A stretch of DNA of 64,000 bases from contig NZ_CP063056.1 in assembly GCF_015356115.1 (NCBI RefSeq), positions 372,001 to 436,000 on the forward strand, in the 5' to 3' direction. Positions 7,715 to 16,934 of the stretch are shown here, piece by piece. The notes beneath the pieces were generated by a model. That model did no database searches. It was not told the origin of the DNA and saw only the letters and a list, made by a program, of their open reading frames with translations. A program made the position numbers and the translations under genes. This stretch comes from Rodentibacter haemolyticus (lineage in GTDB: Bacteria; Pseudomonadota; Gammaproteobacteria; Enterobacterales; Pasteurellaceae). How positions within the stretch are numbered: the first letter of the stretch is position 1; every line of letters starts with the position of its first letter.

Positions 7715-7740
7715 TATAATACTATCCCTAGGGTAATTTT

Positions 7741-8107
7741 CGGTATTATGCAACACTTACATAAGTTCTTGTAGAGATTAGGCGAAGCCGTAACGCACCG
7801 ATTAACAATAGCTTAATAATGAAATGGTGCGTTACGGCTTCATCTAACATACCCCTAGGGCAGTAAAAATCCAGTATTATATATCTGATGCATAAAAAGA
7901 ATTTCATTATGGTGGTAAGGGAGGATTCTGTACCCGCCCGAAATAAATGCTAATGAAATATACCCTATTTTCGGAATAATCATAACGTTATAAACGGATT
8001 GTTTTACGTTGTGGTAAATATTATTTTTATACCCATTTCGGTAATAACTTCGATCGGGCACGGAACCCCGACCCTACAAGATTTTGTGCAAGTGCTACAT
8101 AATACCG
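7741..8107. repeat. Intergenic repeat region A (trxB-cydD), fills the 402-bp gap
   Basis: The non-coding 7715-8116 stretch is bounded by CGGTATTATGCAACACTTAC (7741-7760) and, in reverse, CGGTATTATGTAGCACTTGC (8107-8088), which continue on both sides into a TCTTGTAG segment. Inside lie a 16-bp perfect inverted repeat GAAGCCGTAACGCACC (7784-7799 and 7826-7841) and a CCCCGACCCTAC segment (about 8067-8078). The right end stops 9 bp before the cydD ATG. It may be one element or two adjoining copies. No gene is seen in it. Confidence 0.7.
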
Positions 8108-8116
8108 TAAAAATAT

Positions 8117-9877
8117 ATGAACAAACTTCGTCAAAAATATCTGCAAAAATGGCTTCGCACGCGGCAACAACCAATAAAGAAATTAATGCTTGCCAATATT
8201 GCGTTAGCCACGCTTTCATCACTCATTTTAGTGGCGCAAACTTATTTTCTCGCCACGTTGCTTGATAAACTCATTATGCAAAATGTGCCGAGAGATGAAC
8301 TTACTTCCTATTTTCTCGGTTTAATCCTCGGCTTTGCGCTGCGTGCGGTCATTTTATGGGGGCGTGAAAAAATCGGTTTTGAAAGCGGCAAGCGGCTGCG
8401 CAATCATATTCGCCGACAAATTCTTAATAAAATTCACCTTGTCGGCCCAGCAACAATCAATCAGAAACCTGCCGGCAGTTGGGCAAGTATTATGTTGGAA
8501 CAAGTGGAAAACCTACATAATTTCTATGCGCGTTTTTTACCGCAACAAAGCCTTTCCGTGATTGTGCCTATCGTTATTTTGATTGCCGTATTCCCGTTAA
8601 ACTGGGCAGCGGGCTTGATTCTTATGCTCACCGCGCCGTTAGTACCGGTTTTTATGGTGTTAGTGGGCATTGCCGCAGCAGATAGCAGTCAAAAAAATAT
8701 GGATACCCTCGCCCGTTTAAGCGCGCAATTTTTAGATCGCTTACGCGGTCTTGAAACTTTACGCCTTTTCAACCGCACTTCCGAACAAACGCGACATATT
8801 GAAAATGCAACGGAAGATTTCCGAGAAACGACAATGGATGTGTTGAAACTGGCATTTTTATCCTCTGCCGTGTTGGAATTTTTTACATCTATTTCCATTG
8901 CGCTAATGGCGGTTTATTTCGGCTTTAGCTATTTAGGTCAAATTGAGTTTGGTACATACAATGCGCCGCTCACGCTCTTTACAGGCTTTTTCTGTCTCAT
9001 TCTCGCCCCGGAGTTTTATCAACCCTTGCGTGATCTTGGCGCTTACTATCACGATCGAGCGGCAGGCATTGGCGCAGCAGATGCGATTGTGGATTTTCTG
9101 GAAACGGATTATCTTACCATTCATCAAGATGATCATAAAATTTCCCTTGAAAGTGCGGTTGAAATTTCTGCTGAAAATTTAGTAGTCCTTTCCACACAAG
9201 GTATTGCCCTCACCCAACCTTTAACCTTCCATATTCCGGCAAATCACAATATTGCTTTAGTCGGTCAAAGCGGCGCCGGAAAAACCTCGTTAATCAACAC
9301 GATTTTGGGCTTTTTACCTTATGAAGGATCGCTAAAAATCAACGGACAAGAACTACGGGAAAGCCATCTTACGGACTGGCGAAAAAACATCGCTTGGGTG
9401 GGGCAAAATCCGTTGTTATTGCAAGGTACCATCAAAGAAAATTTATTGCTTGGCGATATTCAGGCAAATAATGAAGAAATTGACCGCGCTTTAACCCTTG
9501 CCCAAGCCAAAGAGTTCACCAATAAACTTGGACTTTCTTACGAAATTAAAGACGGTGCTTTAGGTATTTCCGTAGGACAAGCACAACGTCTTGCTATTGC
9601 ACGTGCGTTGCTACGTAAAGGTAAATTATTATTGCTTGATGAACCGACAGCCAGTCTCGATGCCCAATCGGAAAATTTAGTTCTACAGGCTTTAAGTGAA
9701 ATGAGCTGTTATCAAACCACATTAATGATCACCCATCGCATTGAAGATCTTAAACAATGTGATCAAATTTTTGTAATGCAACAAGGCAAAATCGTCCAAC
9801 AAGGGGATTTTTCACAACTCAAAAATGAAGGTCTTTTTGCCGAACTACTCGCTCAACGACAACAGGATATTCAATAA
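8117..9877 (+). CDS. cydD: Heterodimeric ABC exporter subunit CydD
   Basis: CydD (586 residues) pairs with CydC to export glutathione and cysteine to the periplasm, needed for assembly of cytochrome bd and c-type cytochromes. It has an N-terminal six-helix exporter domain (about residues 20-325) and a nucleotide-binding domain with Walker A GQSGAGKT (383-390), signature ISVGQ (484-488; E. coli CydD has the similar LSVGQ) and Walker B ending in D508 of LLDEPTASLD. The start follows directly on a dispersed intergenic repeat and lacks an obvious ribosome-binding site. Its stop overlaps the cydC start (TAATG). Confidence 0.95.
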   Translation: MNKLRQKYLQKWLRTRQQPIKKLMLANIALATLSSLILVAQTYFLATLLDKLIMQNVPRDELTSYFLGLILGFALRAVILWGREKIGFESGKRLRNHIRRQILNKIHLVGPATINQKPAGSWASIMLEQVENLHNFYARFLPQQSLSVIVPIVILIAVFPLNWAAGLILMLTAPLVPVFMVLVGIAAADSSQKNMDTLARLSAQFLDRLRGLETLRLFNRTSEQTRHIENATEDFRETTMDVLKLAFLSSAVLEFFTSISIALMAVYFGFSYLGQIEFGTYNAPLTLFTGFFCLILAPEFYQPLRDLGAYYHDRAAGIGAADAIVDFLETDYLTIHQDDHKISLESAVEISAENLVVLSTQGIALTQPLTFHIPANHNIALVGQSGAGKTSLINTILGFLPYEGSLKINGQELRESHLTDWRKNIAWVGQNPLLLQGTIKENLLLGDIQANNEEIDRALTLAQAKEFTNKLGLSYEIKDGALGISVGQAQRLAIARALLRKGKLLLLDEPTASLDAQSENLVLQALSEMSCYQTTLMITHRIEDLKQCDQIFVMQQGKIVQQGDFSQLKNEGLFAELLAQRQQDIQ

Positions 9878-11604
9878 TGCGTGCCTTACTTTCCTTTATA
9901 GGTCTATTCAAATTCGCCAAATTTCCACTAATTTTAGGCTTAGTGTTGATGATTTTAGGACTGGCCTCCAGTATGGGGCTGCTTACCGTATCCGGTTGGT
10001 TTTTAGCGGCAACCGCGATTGCCGGGCTGGGTACGCTTTTTAATTTTTTCTATCCCTCCGCCAGTGTGCGCGGTTTGGCAATCGGGCGAACTGTCGCACG
10101 TTATTTTGAGAAGATTATTACCCATGACGCAACATTCCGCATTTTGGCAAAATTGCGCGTGCAAGTCTTTGAAAAAATCATTCCGTTAAGCCCCGCAGTA
10201 TTAAATCGTTATCGTAACAGCGATTTATTAAACCGTTTAGTCTCTGATGTAGATACCCTTGATAGCCTGTATTTACGACTTCTTGCACCGTTTTTTACTG
10301 CAATATTCGTCATCATTGCAATGACTATCGGCTTGAGTTTTATCAATCTGCCGCTCGCCTTCGGCTTAGGCGTATTCCTGCTCATATTATTGCTTCTGAT
10401 TCCGACAATTTTTTATCGTTTGGGACAACAATTCGGTGAGCCTTTAATTCAAGCTCGTGCAACCTATCGCATACAATTTTTGGAATTTATTCAGGCACAA
10501 GCAGAACTTTTATTGTTTAATGCCGAAGATCAAGTGAAAGAAAAAATGGCGGCAACAGAGAAAGACTGGCAAACCGCTCAATCCAAAGAAGCAAAATTAA
10601 GCGGATTTTCAACCGCACTTGTTTTGTTCCTAAACGGCTTATTGATTTGCATAATGTTATGGTTTAGCAGCCAAGCCGATTTCGGCACTGATGAATATCG
10701 TGCCGCCTTTATTGCTTTATTTACTTTTGCGGCGTTAGCGGCATTTGAAATCATTATGCCTTTGGGCGCAACATTTTTGCATATCGGGCAAGTGATTGCC
10801 GCTGCGGAACGGGTAACGGATATTATTGAACAGAAGCCCTTAGTGGAATTTACCGACAACGCCGAATTTGAGCAGAAAGTGCGGTTAATTTCGGCTAAGA
10901 ATTTGAATTTTGCCTACCCGGGACAAGATCATCTCACATTAGAAAATCTTACACTCAATATTGAACAGGGGCAGAAAATTGCTATTCTTGGTAAAACCGG
11001 CAGCGGTAAATCGACCCTCCTTCAACTTTTAGTGCGTAATTATGATCTCCTTCGTGGCGAACTCTTACTTGCAGAAAAACCGATTTCCGCCTATTCAGAA
11101 CAAACTCTACGCCAACAATTGTGTTTTTTAACCCAACGCGTACACGTATTCAGCGATACATTACGCCAAAACTTACAGTTTGCTGATCTTGAGCCTATTT
11201 CCGATGAAAAAATGATCTCAGTGTTACATCAAGTAGGACTGAGTAAATTATCGGAGCAAGCACAAGGCTTGGATTTATGGCTTGGTGATGGCGGTCGCCC
11301 GCTTTCCGGTGGTGAACAACGCCGGTTAGGGTTTGCGCGTATTTTATTAAGTAATGCACCGATTTTATTACTCGATGAGCCAACAGAGGGATTGGATCGT
11401 GAAACGGAACGCCAAATTCTGCGTTTAATTTTAAAACACGCCGAAAATAAAACGCTCATTATGGTAACACATCGTTTAACCGCCATTGAACAATTTGACA
11501 ACATTTGTGTCATTGACGAAGGACAATTAATCGAACAAGGCAATTATGCGGAATTAATCACAAAAGAAGACGGATTTTTCAAACGACTGGTAGAACGGAT
11601 ATAA
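9877..11604 (+). CDS. cydC: Heterodimeric ABC exporter subunit CydC
   Basis: The partner of CydD (575 residues) has an N-terminal membrane domain and an ATPase domain with Walker A GKTGSGKS (372-379), signature LSGGE (476-480) and LLLDEPTEGLD. CydC binds heme in E. coli, which tunes exporter activity. It overlaps the cydD stop by one base, so both are co-translated. Its stop lies 13 bp before the 3' end of the convergently transcribed 4.5S RNA gene. Two uptake sequences lie inside the coding region (near 10612 and 10878). Confidence 0.95.
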   Translation: MRALLSFIGLFKFAKFPLILGLVLMILGLASSMGLLTVSGWFLAATAIAGLGTLFNFFYPSASVRGLAIGRTVARYFEKIITHDATFRILAKLRVQVFEKIIPLSPAVLNRYRNSDLLNRLVSDVDTLDSLYLRLLAPFFTAIFVIIAMTIGLSFINLPLAFGLGVFLLILLLLIPTIFYRLGQQFGEPLIQARATYRIQFLEFIQAQAELLLFNAEDQVKEKMAATEKDWQTAQSKEAKLSGFSTALVLFLNGLLICIMLWFSSQADFGTDEYRAAFIALFTFAALAAFEIIMPLGATFLHIGQVIAAAERVTDIIEQKPLVEFTDNAEFEQKVRLISAKNLNFAYPGQDHLTLENLTLNIEQGQKIAILGKTGSGKSTLLQLLVRNYDLLRGELLLAEKPISAYSEQTLRQQLCFLTQRVHVFSDTLRQNLQFADLEPISDEKMISVLHQVGLSKLSEQAQGLDLWLGDGGRPLSGGEQRRLGFARILLSNAPILLLDEPTEGLDRETERQILRLILKHAENKTLIMVTHRLTAIEQFDNICVIDEGQLIEQGNYAELITKEDGFFKRLVERI

Positions 11605-11617
11605 GAGAGAAGGAGTC

Positions 11618-11731
11618 GGGTGGAAACCTCCCCAGCTTTTTCTCGGCACACAGCACTTCCGACTTTGGCTGCTTTCTTCCGAACCTGACCGAGTAAACCG
11701 GACACCGTTGCGAGAGACCGAGAAGGTTTCC
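11618..11731 (-). ncRNA. ffs: 4.5S RNA (signal recognition particle RNA)
   Basis: On the minus strand the core GGTCAGGTTCGGAAGAAAGC is the conserved SRP domain IV with its GGAA tetraloop and asymmetric bulge. Outer ends GGAAACC (11731-11725) and GGTTTCC (near 11622-11628) pair to close the long hairpin; ACCC follows as 3' end. The ~114-nt size fits bacterial 4.5S RNA, partner of Ffh in targeting membrane proteins. Ends are set from base pairing and may be off by a few bases. It explains most of the 305-bp gap between cydC and nrdG. Confidence 0.93.
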
Positions 11732-11759
11732 ATTGATATCGCCAAAGCGATTGTGCGCT

Positions 11760-11788
11760 ATTATGCAAGAATTGCCGCCGTATTGCAA
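11760..11788 (-). promoter_or_regulatory. Promoter of ffs
   Basis: On the minus strand TTGCAA (11788-11783) and CATAAT (11765-11760) are separated by 17 bp. The mature 5' end begins 28 bp beyond the -10 box, which implies a 5' leader of about 20 bases to be removed by RNase P, as for E. coli 4.5S RNA. Confidence 0.6.
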
Positions 11789-11909
11789 AGATTAATTGTA
11801 AAGTTCGATGAATTCGGTGAGAATTCGAGCCGTTTTTGTTGTCGCAATAATCAGCAATAAAATGCCTGTTTTCACGGTAAAACCTAATATTGCAAAAGAG
11901 AATATCACG

Positions 11910-12380
11910 ATGAACTATCTCCAATACTACCCCACCGATGTCATTAACGGCGAAGGCACACGCTGTACGCTGTTTGTCAGCGGTTGTACCCACGGTTGCA
12001 AAGGTTGCTATAACCAAAAAAGTTGGTCATTTAGTGCAGGCGTACCCTTTGATGAAGCGATGGAACAGCAAATTATCAATGATTTAAAAGATACCCGTAT
12101 TAAACGCCAAGGCTTAACCCTTTCCGGCGGAGATCCGCTTCATCCACGCAATGTAGAAACGCTTTTACCTTTCGTAGAACGCTTAAAACGTGAATGCCCC
12201 GATAAAGATATTTGGGTATGGACAGGTTATAAATTAGATGAGCTTGACGAGCAACAACGCGCAATGTTGCCCTATATTGATGTGTTAATTGACGGCAAAT
12301 TTATCCAAGAGCAAGCTGATCCAAGTTTGGTTTGGCGTGGATCGGCAAATCAGGTTATTTATCGGTTCAAAGACTTATAA
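11910..12380 (+). CDS. nrdG: Anaerobic ribonucleotide reductase activating protein
   Basis: This 156-residue radical SAM enzyme makes the glycyl radical of NrdD. The cluster motif CTHGCKGC gives Cys26, Cys30 and Cys33, the same positions as in E. coli NrdG, followed by GGDPLHP and WVWTGYKLDEL. A longer in-frame reading from 11808 exists, but the ATG at 11910 gives the conserved start MNYLQYYPTD. Unlike E. coli, nrdD is not next to it: it lies about 16 kb away at 28539. The region 11789-11909 upstream is AT-rich and should hold the promoter, which I cannot place. Confidence 0.95.
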   Translation: MNYLQYYPTDVINGEGTRCTLFVSGCTHGCKGCYNQKSWSFSAGVPFDEAMEQQIINDLKDTRIKRQGLTLSGGDPLHPRNVETLLPFVERLKRECPDKDIWVWTGYKLDELDEQQRAMLPYIDVLIDGKFIQEQADPSLVWRGSANQVIYRFKDL

Positions 12381-12475
12381 TTTCACTTCATAAGGTAACA
12401 TTTTTTAATCAAACCGATCTTCTGTGAAGAATCTGGCTGATATTTCCGCTTTAGAGATTTATACAATAAAAAAAC

Positions 12476-12506
12476 AAAAACGCTATTATTGATCTACCGC
12501 ATAGCG
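12476..12506 (-). terminator. Possible terminator after yjjV
   Basis: On the minus strand CGCTAT ... ATAGCG (6-bp stem, 14-base loop) is followed by a T-rich run. It lies just beyond the yjjV stop. Confidence 0.5.
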
Positions 12507-12526
12507 ATAAACCAACCCTCATAAGA

Positions 12527-13315
12527 TCATCCAAACAATATGTTACTATTTTGCCAAAGGATCTCTTCAATTTGCTCAATAGGTTCATTTCTTAATTCAC
12601 ATAATGATTGCAAGATTTGCACAATTCGCTCCGGACGATTCGGCTGTCCTTGAAAACCAAATACCGGCATATCCGGGCTGTCGGTTTCTAACACCAATGA
12701 ATCCAGCGGTAACTTTGCAATCGTTTGACGGGTTTTATTTGCACGTGCATAAGTGATAGTGCCGCCCACACCAATTTTATAGCCTAAATCGACAAAACGC
12801 TTGGCTTGCTCATAACTCCCCGCAAAACCATGCACAACGCCACCTTGGGCGAGCGAAATACGTTTCAAGAAAGTAAAAACCTGATCGTGAGATTTGCGGC
12901 TATGAATATTCACCGGCAAATTAAATTGCTTCGCCAAATAAAGTTGGCTTTCAAAAAAATGGCACTGTTTTTGCCAAAGTTTCGTAGAAATCAAATCCGA
13001 AACGGCACGCTCCAAACCAATTTCCGCCACTGCCGTACAATTTCTGTCACGCGATACTAAGGCTTGTTCCAGTAATATTAAATCATTTCCCGAGTGTTCT
13101 TTGATGTAAAGCGGATGCAATCCCAATCCATAGTATAAATGTTCCGGATAAAGTGCGGTCATTTTTTGAATGGTTTTAAAATCCCGTTGCAACACCGCAA
13201 CAATGAGAATTTTTTCCACCCCTACCCGCTTTGCATTTTCCATTAATTGTGAAAGCGGTTCTCCGGTGAATTGGTGAAGATAATCAAGATGGGTATGTGT
13301 ATCGAAAAAGGGCAT
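12527..13315 (-). CDS. yjjV: TatD-family metal-dependent hydrolase YjjV
   Basis: The 262-residue protein is a TatD-type TIM-barrel hydrolase. Metal-binding marks: DTHTHLDYL near the start, AEIGLE near residue 97, NIHSRKSHD, VHGFAGS and LETDSPDMP. The segments GYKIGVGGTITY and NGFQGQPNRPE-like GFQGQPNRPERI fit the YjjV branch rather than TatD proper. Substrate is uncertain; relatives act as DNases or D-aminoacyl-tRNA deacylases. It is followed by a hairpin and preceded by the ppiB terminator, so it is probably a separate unit. Confidence 0.88.
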   Translation of the reverse strand: MPFFDTHTHLDYLHQFTGEPLSQLMENAKRVGVEKILIVAVLQRDFKTIQKMTALYPEHLYYGLGLHPLYIKEHSGNDLILLEQALVSRDRNCTAVAEIGLERAVSDLISTKLWQKQCHFFESQLYLAKQFNLPVNIHSRKSHDQVFTFLKRISLAQGGVVHGFAGSYEQAKRFVDLGYKIGVGGTITYARANKTRQTIAKLPLDSLVLETDSPDMPVFGFQGQPNRPERIVQILQSLCELRNEPIEQIEEILWQNSNILFG

Positions 13316-13332
13316 CGTATTCTCTTATAAAA

Positions 13333-13360
13333 AACACCCGCTAAAAACGGGCGTTATCAA
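13333..13360 (-). terminator. Terminator after ppiB
   Basis: On the minus strand AACGCCCG and CGGGTGTT form an 8-bp stem (one G-U) around a short T-rich loop, followed by TTTT. It lies between ppiB and yjjV. Confidence 0.7.
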
Positions 13361-13364
13361 TCTA

Positions 13365-13874
13365 TTATTCAACCGAGACAGACTCAATCACTACGTCTTC
13401 TTTCGGTACATCTTGATGGAAGCCTTTATTACCGGTTTTAACACCTTTGATTTTATCTACGACCTCCATACCCTCAACCACTTCGCCGAATACGGCATAG
13501 CCCCATTCCTGCACCACTTCTTTACCAAACATTTCTTTCGAACGGTAATCCAGAAAGTTGTTATCCGCTACATTAATAAAAAATTGCGAACTTGCAGAAT
13601 GTGGATCGGAAGTGCGAGCCATCGCAATGGTACCACGCTTGTTGCTTAAACGATTATTTGCTTCGTTTTTAATTGGGGCTTTCGTTGCTTTTTCACGCAT
13701 ACCACTTTCCATACCGCCGCCTTGAATCATAAAACCATCAATTACGCGGTGAAAAATTGTGTTATTATAAAAGCCTTCTTTACAGTAATTTAAAAAATTT
13801 TCTGCCGTTATCGGCGCTTTATCAAAATCCAATTTAATTTTAATATCGCCAAAATTTGTATGTAACGTAACCAT
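13365..13874 (-). CDS. ppiB: Peptidyl-prolyl cis-trans isomerase B (cyclophilin)
   Basis: The 169-residue cyclophilin has the normal cytoplasmic PpiB size and no signal peptide. It speeds proline isomerisation in protein folding. Conserved active-site text: FHRVIDGFMIQGG, ARTSDPHSASSQFFINVADN and FGEVVEGMEVVDKI. AAAAGGAAAAC precedes the ATG. It is divergent from cysS; an uptake sequence and a dispersed repeat copy (13965-14083) lie between them. Confidence 0.95.
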   Translation of the reverse strand: MVTLHTNFGDIKIKLDFDKAPITAENFLNYCKEGFYNNTIFHRVIDGFMIQGGGMESGMREKATKAPIKNEANNRLSNKRGTIAMARTSDPHSASSQFFINVADNNFLDYRSKEMFGKEVVQEWGYAVFGEVVEGMEVVDKIKGVKTGNKGFHQDVPKEDVVIESVSVE

Positions 13875-13964
13875 TTTGTTTTCCTTTTGAAAAATAAAGG
13901 GTTGTATTATTCCATAATCGTAGCGAAAGTGCTATAAAAGTGCGGTCGAATTTCCGAATGTTTT

Positions 13965-14083
13965 CGGTATTATGTATCAGTCGCACAAGTCACTGTAGGG
14001 TGCGGTTAGGCGAAGCCGTAACGCACCAATAAATGAAAAATATTGGATATAAAATTCTCTTGTGCAACTGCTATGTAATAACC
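13965..14083. repeat. Dispersed intergenic repeat, copy B (ppiB-cysS)
   Basis: Left end CGGTATTATGTATCAGTCGC (13965-13984) and right end, read in reverse from 14083, GGTTATTACATAGCAGTTGC; 18 of 24 terminal bases agree. Interior: GTAGGGTGCGGTTAGGCGAAGCCGTAACGCACC, shown here as parts GTAGGGTGCGGTTA and TAACGCACC, then GGATATAAAATTCTCTTG, which also occurs in copy E. An uptake sequence lies just to the left (13939-13947). It ends 31 bp before the cysS ATG. Confidence 0.75.
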
Positions 14084-14114
14084 AATGTTTTATCAATGTT
14101 AAGTCGAGTTCAAA

Positions 14115-15494
14115 ATGCTAAAAATCTTTAATACCCTAACCAGAGAAAAAGAAATTTTTAAACCTATCCACGAAAATAAGGTGGGAATGTATGTATGCGG
14201 TGTAACGGTTTATGATTTATGTCATATCGGGCACGGGCGCACTTTCGTCTCTTTTGATGTTATCGCCCGTTATCTGCGCTATTTAGGCTACGATTTAACT
14301 TATGTGCGTAATATCACCGATGTCGATGATAAAATCATCAAACGCGCCCTTGAAAATAAAGAAACCTGCGAGCAATTAGTCGATCGTATGGTAGTGGAAA
14401 TGCACAAAGATTTTGCTGCGTTAAACGTTCTCCCGCCTGATGTTGAACCGCGCGCAACCCATCATATTGCGGAAATCATTGAAATAGTAGAACAACTTAT
14501 CAAACGGGGACACGCTTATGTTGCAGATAACGGCGATGTGATGTTTGATGTAGAAAGTTTCAAAGAATACGGCAAACTATCGCGTCAGGATTTAGAACAA
14601 CTTCAAGCCGGCGCACGGATCGAAATCAATGAAATCAAGAAAAACCCGATGGATTTCGTTTTGTGGAAAATGTCAAAACCGAATGAACCGAGTTGGGCAT
14701 CGCCTTGGGGAGCAGGTCGCCCGGGTTGGCATATTGAATGCTCGGCAATGAACAGTAAACAGCTCGGCAATCACTTCGACATTCACGGCGGCGGTTCCGA
14801 TTTGATGTTCCCACATCATGAAAACGAGATCGCACAATCTTGCTGCGCTCACGATGGTGAGTATGTCAATTACTGGATTCACTCCGGTATGATTATGGTA
14901 GATAAAGAAAAAATGTCGAAATCCCTCGGCAATTTCTTCACCATTCGTGATGTACTAAACCACTACAATGCCGAAACCGTGCGTTATTTCCTACTCACCG
15001 CACATTATCGTAGCCAGCTGAATTACAGCGAAGAAAACTTAAATCTTGCTCAGCAAGCCTTGGAACGTTTATACACGGCGTTACGCGGCACGGATAAAAG
15101 TGCGGTCGCTTTTGGCGGTGAAAATTATATCAAGACTTTCCGTGAAGCGATGGATGATGATTTCAACACGCCGAACGCCCTTTCCGTACTGTTTGAAATG
15201 GCGCGTGAATTGAATAAACTCAAAAACGAAAATAGAGAAAAAGCCAATGGCTTGGCAGCCCGTTTACGTGAGCTAGGCGGCATTTTAGGCTTACTTGAAA
15301 GCGAGCCTGAAACTTTCCTACAAGCCGGTTCTGACGGTGATGAAGTAGCAAAAATCGAGTCGTTGATTAAACAACGCAACGAAGCTCGTGCGGCGAAAAA
15401 TTGGGCTGCCGCCGATGCAGCGCGCAATGAACTAAGTGCGATGGGTATCGTGTTAGAAGATGGCCCAAACGGCACAACTTGGCGTAAGCAATAA
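14115..15494 (+). CDS. cysS: Cysteinyl-tRNA synthetase
   Basis: This class I synthetase (459 residues) charges tRNA-Cys. Seen: HIGH as HIGH-type 37-HIGH-40 within YDLCHIGHGRTF, zinc-ligand cysteines at C28 and in GWHIECSAMN, HGGGSDLMFPHHENE, and KMSKS at 266-270. The length is normal. Its divergent neighbour ppiB is the same as in H. influenzae. A hairpin-type terminator follows at 15546-15565. Confidence 0.97.
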   Translation: MLKIFNTLTREKEIFKPIHENKVGMYVCGVTVYDLCHIGHGRTFVSFDVIARYLRYLGYDLTYVRNITDVDDKIIKRALENKETCEQLVDRMVVEMHKDFAALNVLPPDVEPRATHHIAEIIEIVEQLIKRGHAYVADNGDVMFDVESFKEYGKLSRQDLEQLQAGARIEINEIKKNPMDFVLWKMSKPNEPSWASPWGAGRPGWHIECSAMNSKQLGNHFDIHGGGSDLMFPHHENEIAQSCCAHDGEYVNYWIHSGMIMVDKEKMSKSLGNFFTIRDVLNHYNAETVRYFLLTAHYRSQLNYSEENLNLAQQALERLYTALRGTDKSAVAFGGENYIKTFREAMDDDFNTPNALSVLFEMARELNKLKNENREKANGLAARLRELGGILGLLESEPETFLQAGSDGDEVAKIESLIKQRNEARAAKNWAAADAARNELSAMGIVLEDGPNGTTWRKQ

Positions 15495-15545
15495 AATAAA
15501 GAGATGTGATGTTAATCGCACCTCTCCTTTCTCAATAGAAGGAAA

Positions 15546-15575
15546 AGACACCAAACCCGGTGTCTCTTCTTTTTC
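15546..15575. terminator. Terminator between cysS and the MFS gene
   Basis: AGACACC and GGTGTCT (15546-15552 and 15559-15565) form a perfect 7-bp stem followed on the plus strand by a T-rich run. A-rich sequence on the left lets it serve the convergent gene too. A weaker hairpin lies just upstream (about 15500-15525). Confidence 0.75.
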
Positions 15576-15586
15576 ATTTAAATCTA

Positions 15587-16804
15587 TTAAGTCAGTTTTT
15601 TGCCTTTTAGCTCCGGCACCAGATAGATTGTTGCAATCATATCAATAACATAAATAATAGCGAGAAAAGCAATAGCGGCACTGAAAGAATAAGCAGCCAC
15701 TATCGCTCCAACAACTACCGGTCCAAAGCCACCTACCGCCCGTCCTAAATTAAATAATACATTTTGAGCGGTCGCTCGAGCTTCTGTCGGATAGGCTTCC
15801 GCCATTAACGCACCGTAGCCCCCCATCATTCCGTTTACGAACATACCTAAAAATGCACCGGCAATCAGCATAGCGGTGGGATCAGTCAACTGAGAATAGG
15901 TGAAAATACTCACGACGGCTCCGCCTTGGAATAATAGAAAGCTCGGTTTTCGCCCTAAATAATCGGCAAGACGACCAAATATCCAAATACCGAGCATCAT
16001 ACCGCATACCGTAACGGCAGTCCAAATACCTGATTTTGTTAAACTAAAACCTAATTGTTTAGCAAGAAAATTCGGCATCCAAATCATTATGCCATAGTAG
16101 CCGAAATTTTGTACTGAAGTGAGAACCACAACCCCTAAGCTCACTTTGGTCGTTGCTTTGTCCTTAATTAATAATTTAAAAGACTCAAATTTAGATTGTT
16201 TTTGAACGGATAGCCGATGTTGTGTTTGGGTAAATACGTCAGGTTCGTGCAATCTCATTCGTAAATACCAAGCGACAAAAGCAGGGAAAATCCCCAAAAT
16301 AAACATTCCCCGCCAGCCGATATAAGGCAATAACAATGGCGTTAAAAGTGCTGCTCCGAGTACACCGATTTGCCAGCCTAAAGCCACATAAGAAGCGGCT
16401 CTTGCACGATGGCGGGCAGGCCAAGCCTCAATCGCTAAAGCCATCCCAATACCAAACTCGCCGCCTAATCCGATACCGGCAATGGTACGATAAATCAATA
16501 AATCCCAATAACCTTGAGCCAATGCACATAAGCCGGTAAAAACGGCAAAGAGTACGATTGTCCAAGTTAGCACTCGAACCCGTCCATAACGATCACTTAA
16601 TGCTCCAAATAGAATCCCGCCGAATACAGCGCCGATTAACGTCCAAGTTACTAAAGATCCTGATTGCGCGGGAGTTAAAGCTAAATCAGCAGAGATAGCG
16701 CTTAACATAAAACCTAAAATAAGCAGATCGAATCCGTCCATTGCATAGCCGACTGTTGAGCCTAATAGGGCTTTCCAACCATATTGATTGACTTTGTCTG
16801 TCAT
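15587..16804 (-). CDS. MFS transporter, aromatic acid:H+ symporter (AAHS)-like
   Basis: The 405-residue protein has about 12 membrane spans. GYAMDGFDLLILGFML in helix 1 and the loop motif GALSDRYGRVRVL, repeated in the second half as GRLADYLGRKPSF, mark the sugar/acid branch of the major facilitator superfamily; the D in helix 1 is typical of AAHS members. GxGxGGEFGIGMAL-like text (GIGLGGEFGIGMAL) supports this. The substrate is not known; an organic or aromatic acid is the best guess. AAAGGAT before the ATG at 16804 sets the start seven codons inside the longest reading. Confidence 0.8.
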   Translation of the reverse strand: MTDKVNQYGWKALLGSTVGYAMDGFDLLILGFMLSAISADLALTPAQSGSLVTWTLIGAVFGGILFGALSDRYGRVRVLTWTIVLFAVFTGLCALAQGYWDLLIYRTIAGIGLGGEFGIGMALAIEAWPARHRARAASYVALGWQIGVLGAALLTPLLLPYIGWRGMFILGIFPAFVAWYLRMRLHEPDVFTQTQHRLSVQKQSKFESFKLLIKDKATTKVSLGVVVLTSVQNFGYYGIMIWMPNFLAKQLGFSLTKSGIWTAVTVCGMMLGIWIFGRLADYLGRKPSFLLFQGGAVVSIFTYSQLTDPTAMLIAGAFLGMFVNGMMGGYGALMAEAYPTEARATAQNVLFNLGRAVGGFGPVVVGAIVAAYSFSAAIAFLAIIYVIDMIATIYLVPELKGKKLT

Positions 16805-16934
16805 AAGATATCCTTTGCTACTCACAGGTAGCTTTTAAAGAAATAAAAAGAAAGGGTATGATTTAACCATTAATACAGAAAAAAATGGCGGCTTAGTTTA
16901 AAGGGTTTTATAAACTTATGCAATGAAGTTTAGT

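Noticed and set aside
7784..7841. Possible CRISPR-like or terminator-only reading of the 16-bp inverted repeat
   Set aside because: There is one inverted pair, not direct repeats with spacers, and no cas genes; it belongs to the dispersed repeat family.
7855..8222. Short open frames on both strands in the trxB-cydD gap and cydD 5' end
   Set aside because: They run through the repeat region or overlap cydD, have no recognisable domains, and are explained by low stop density in repeats.
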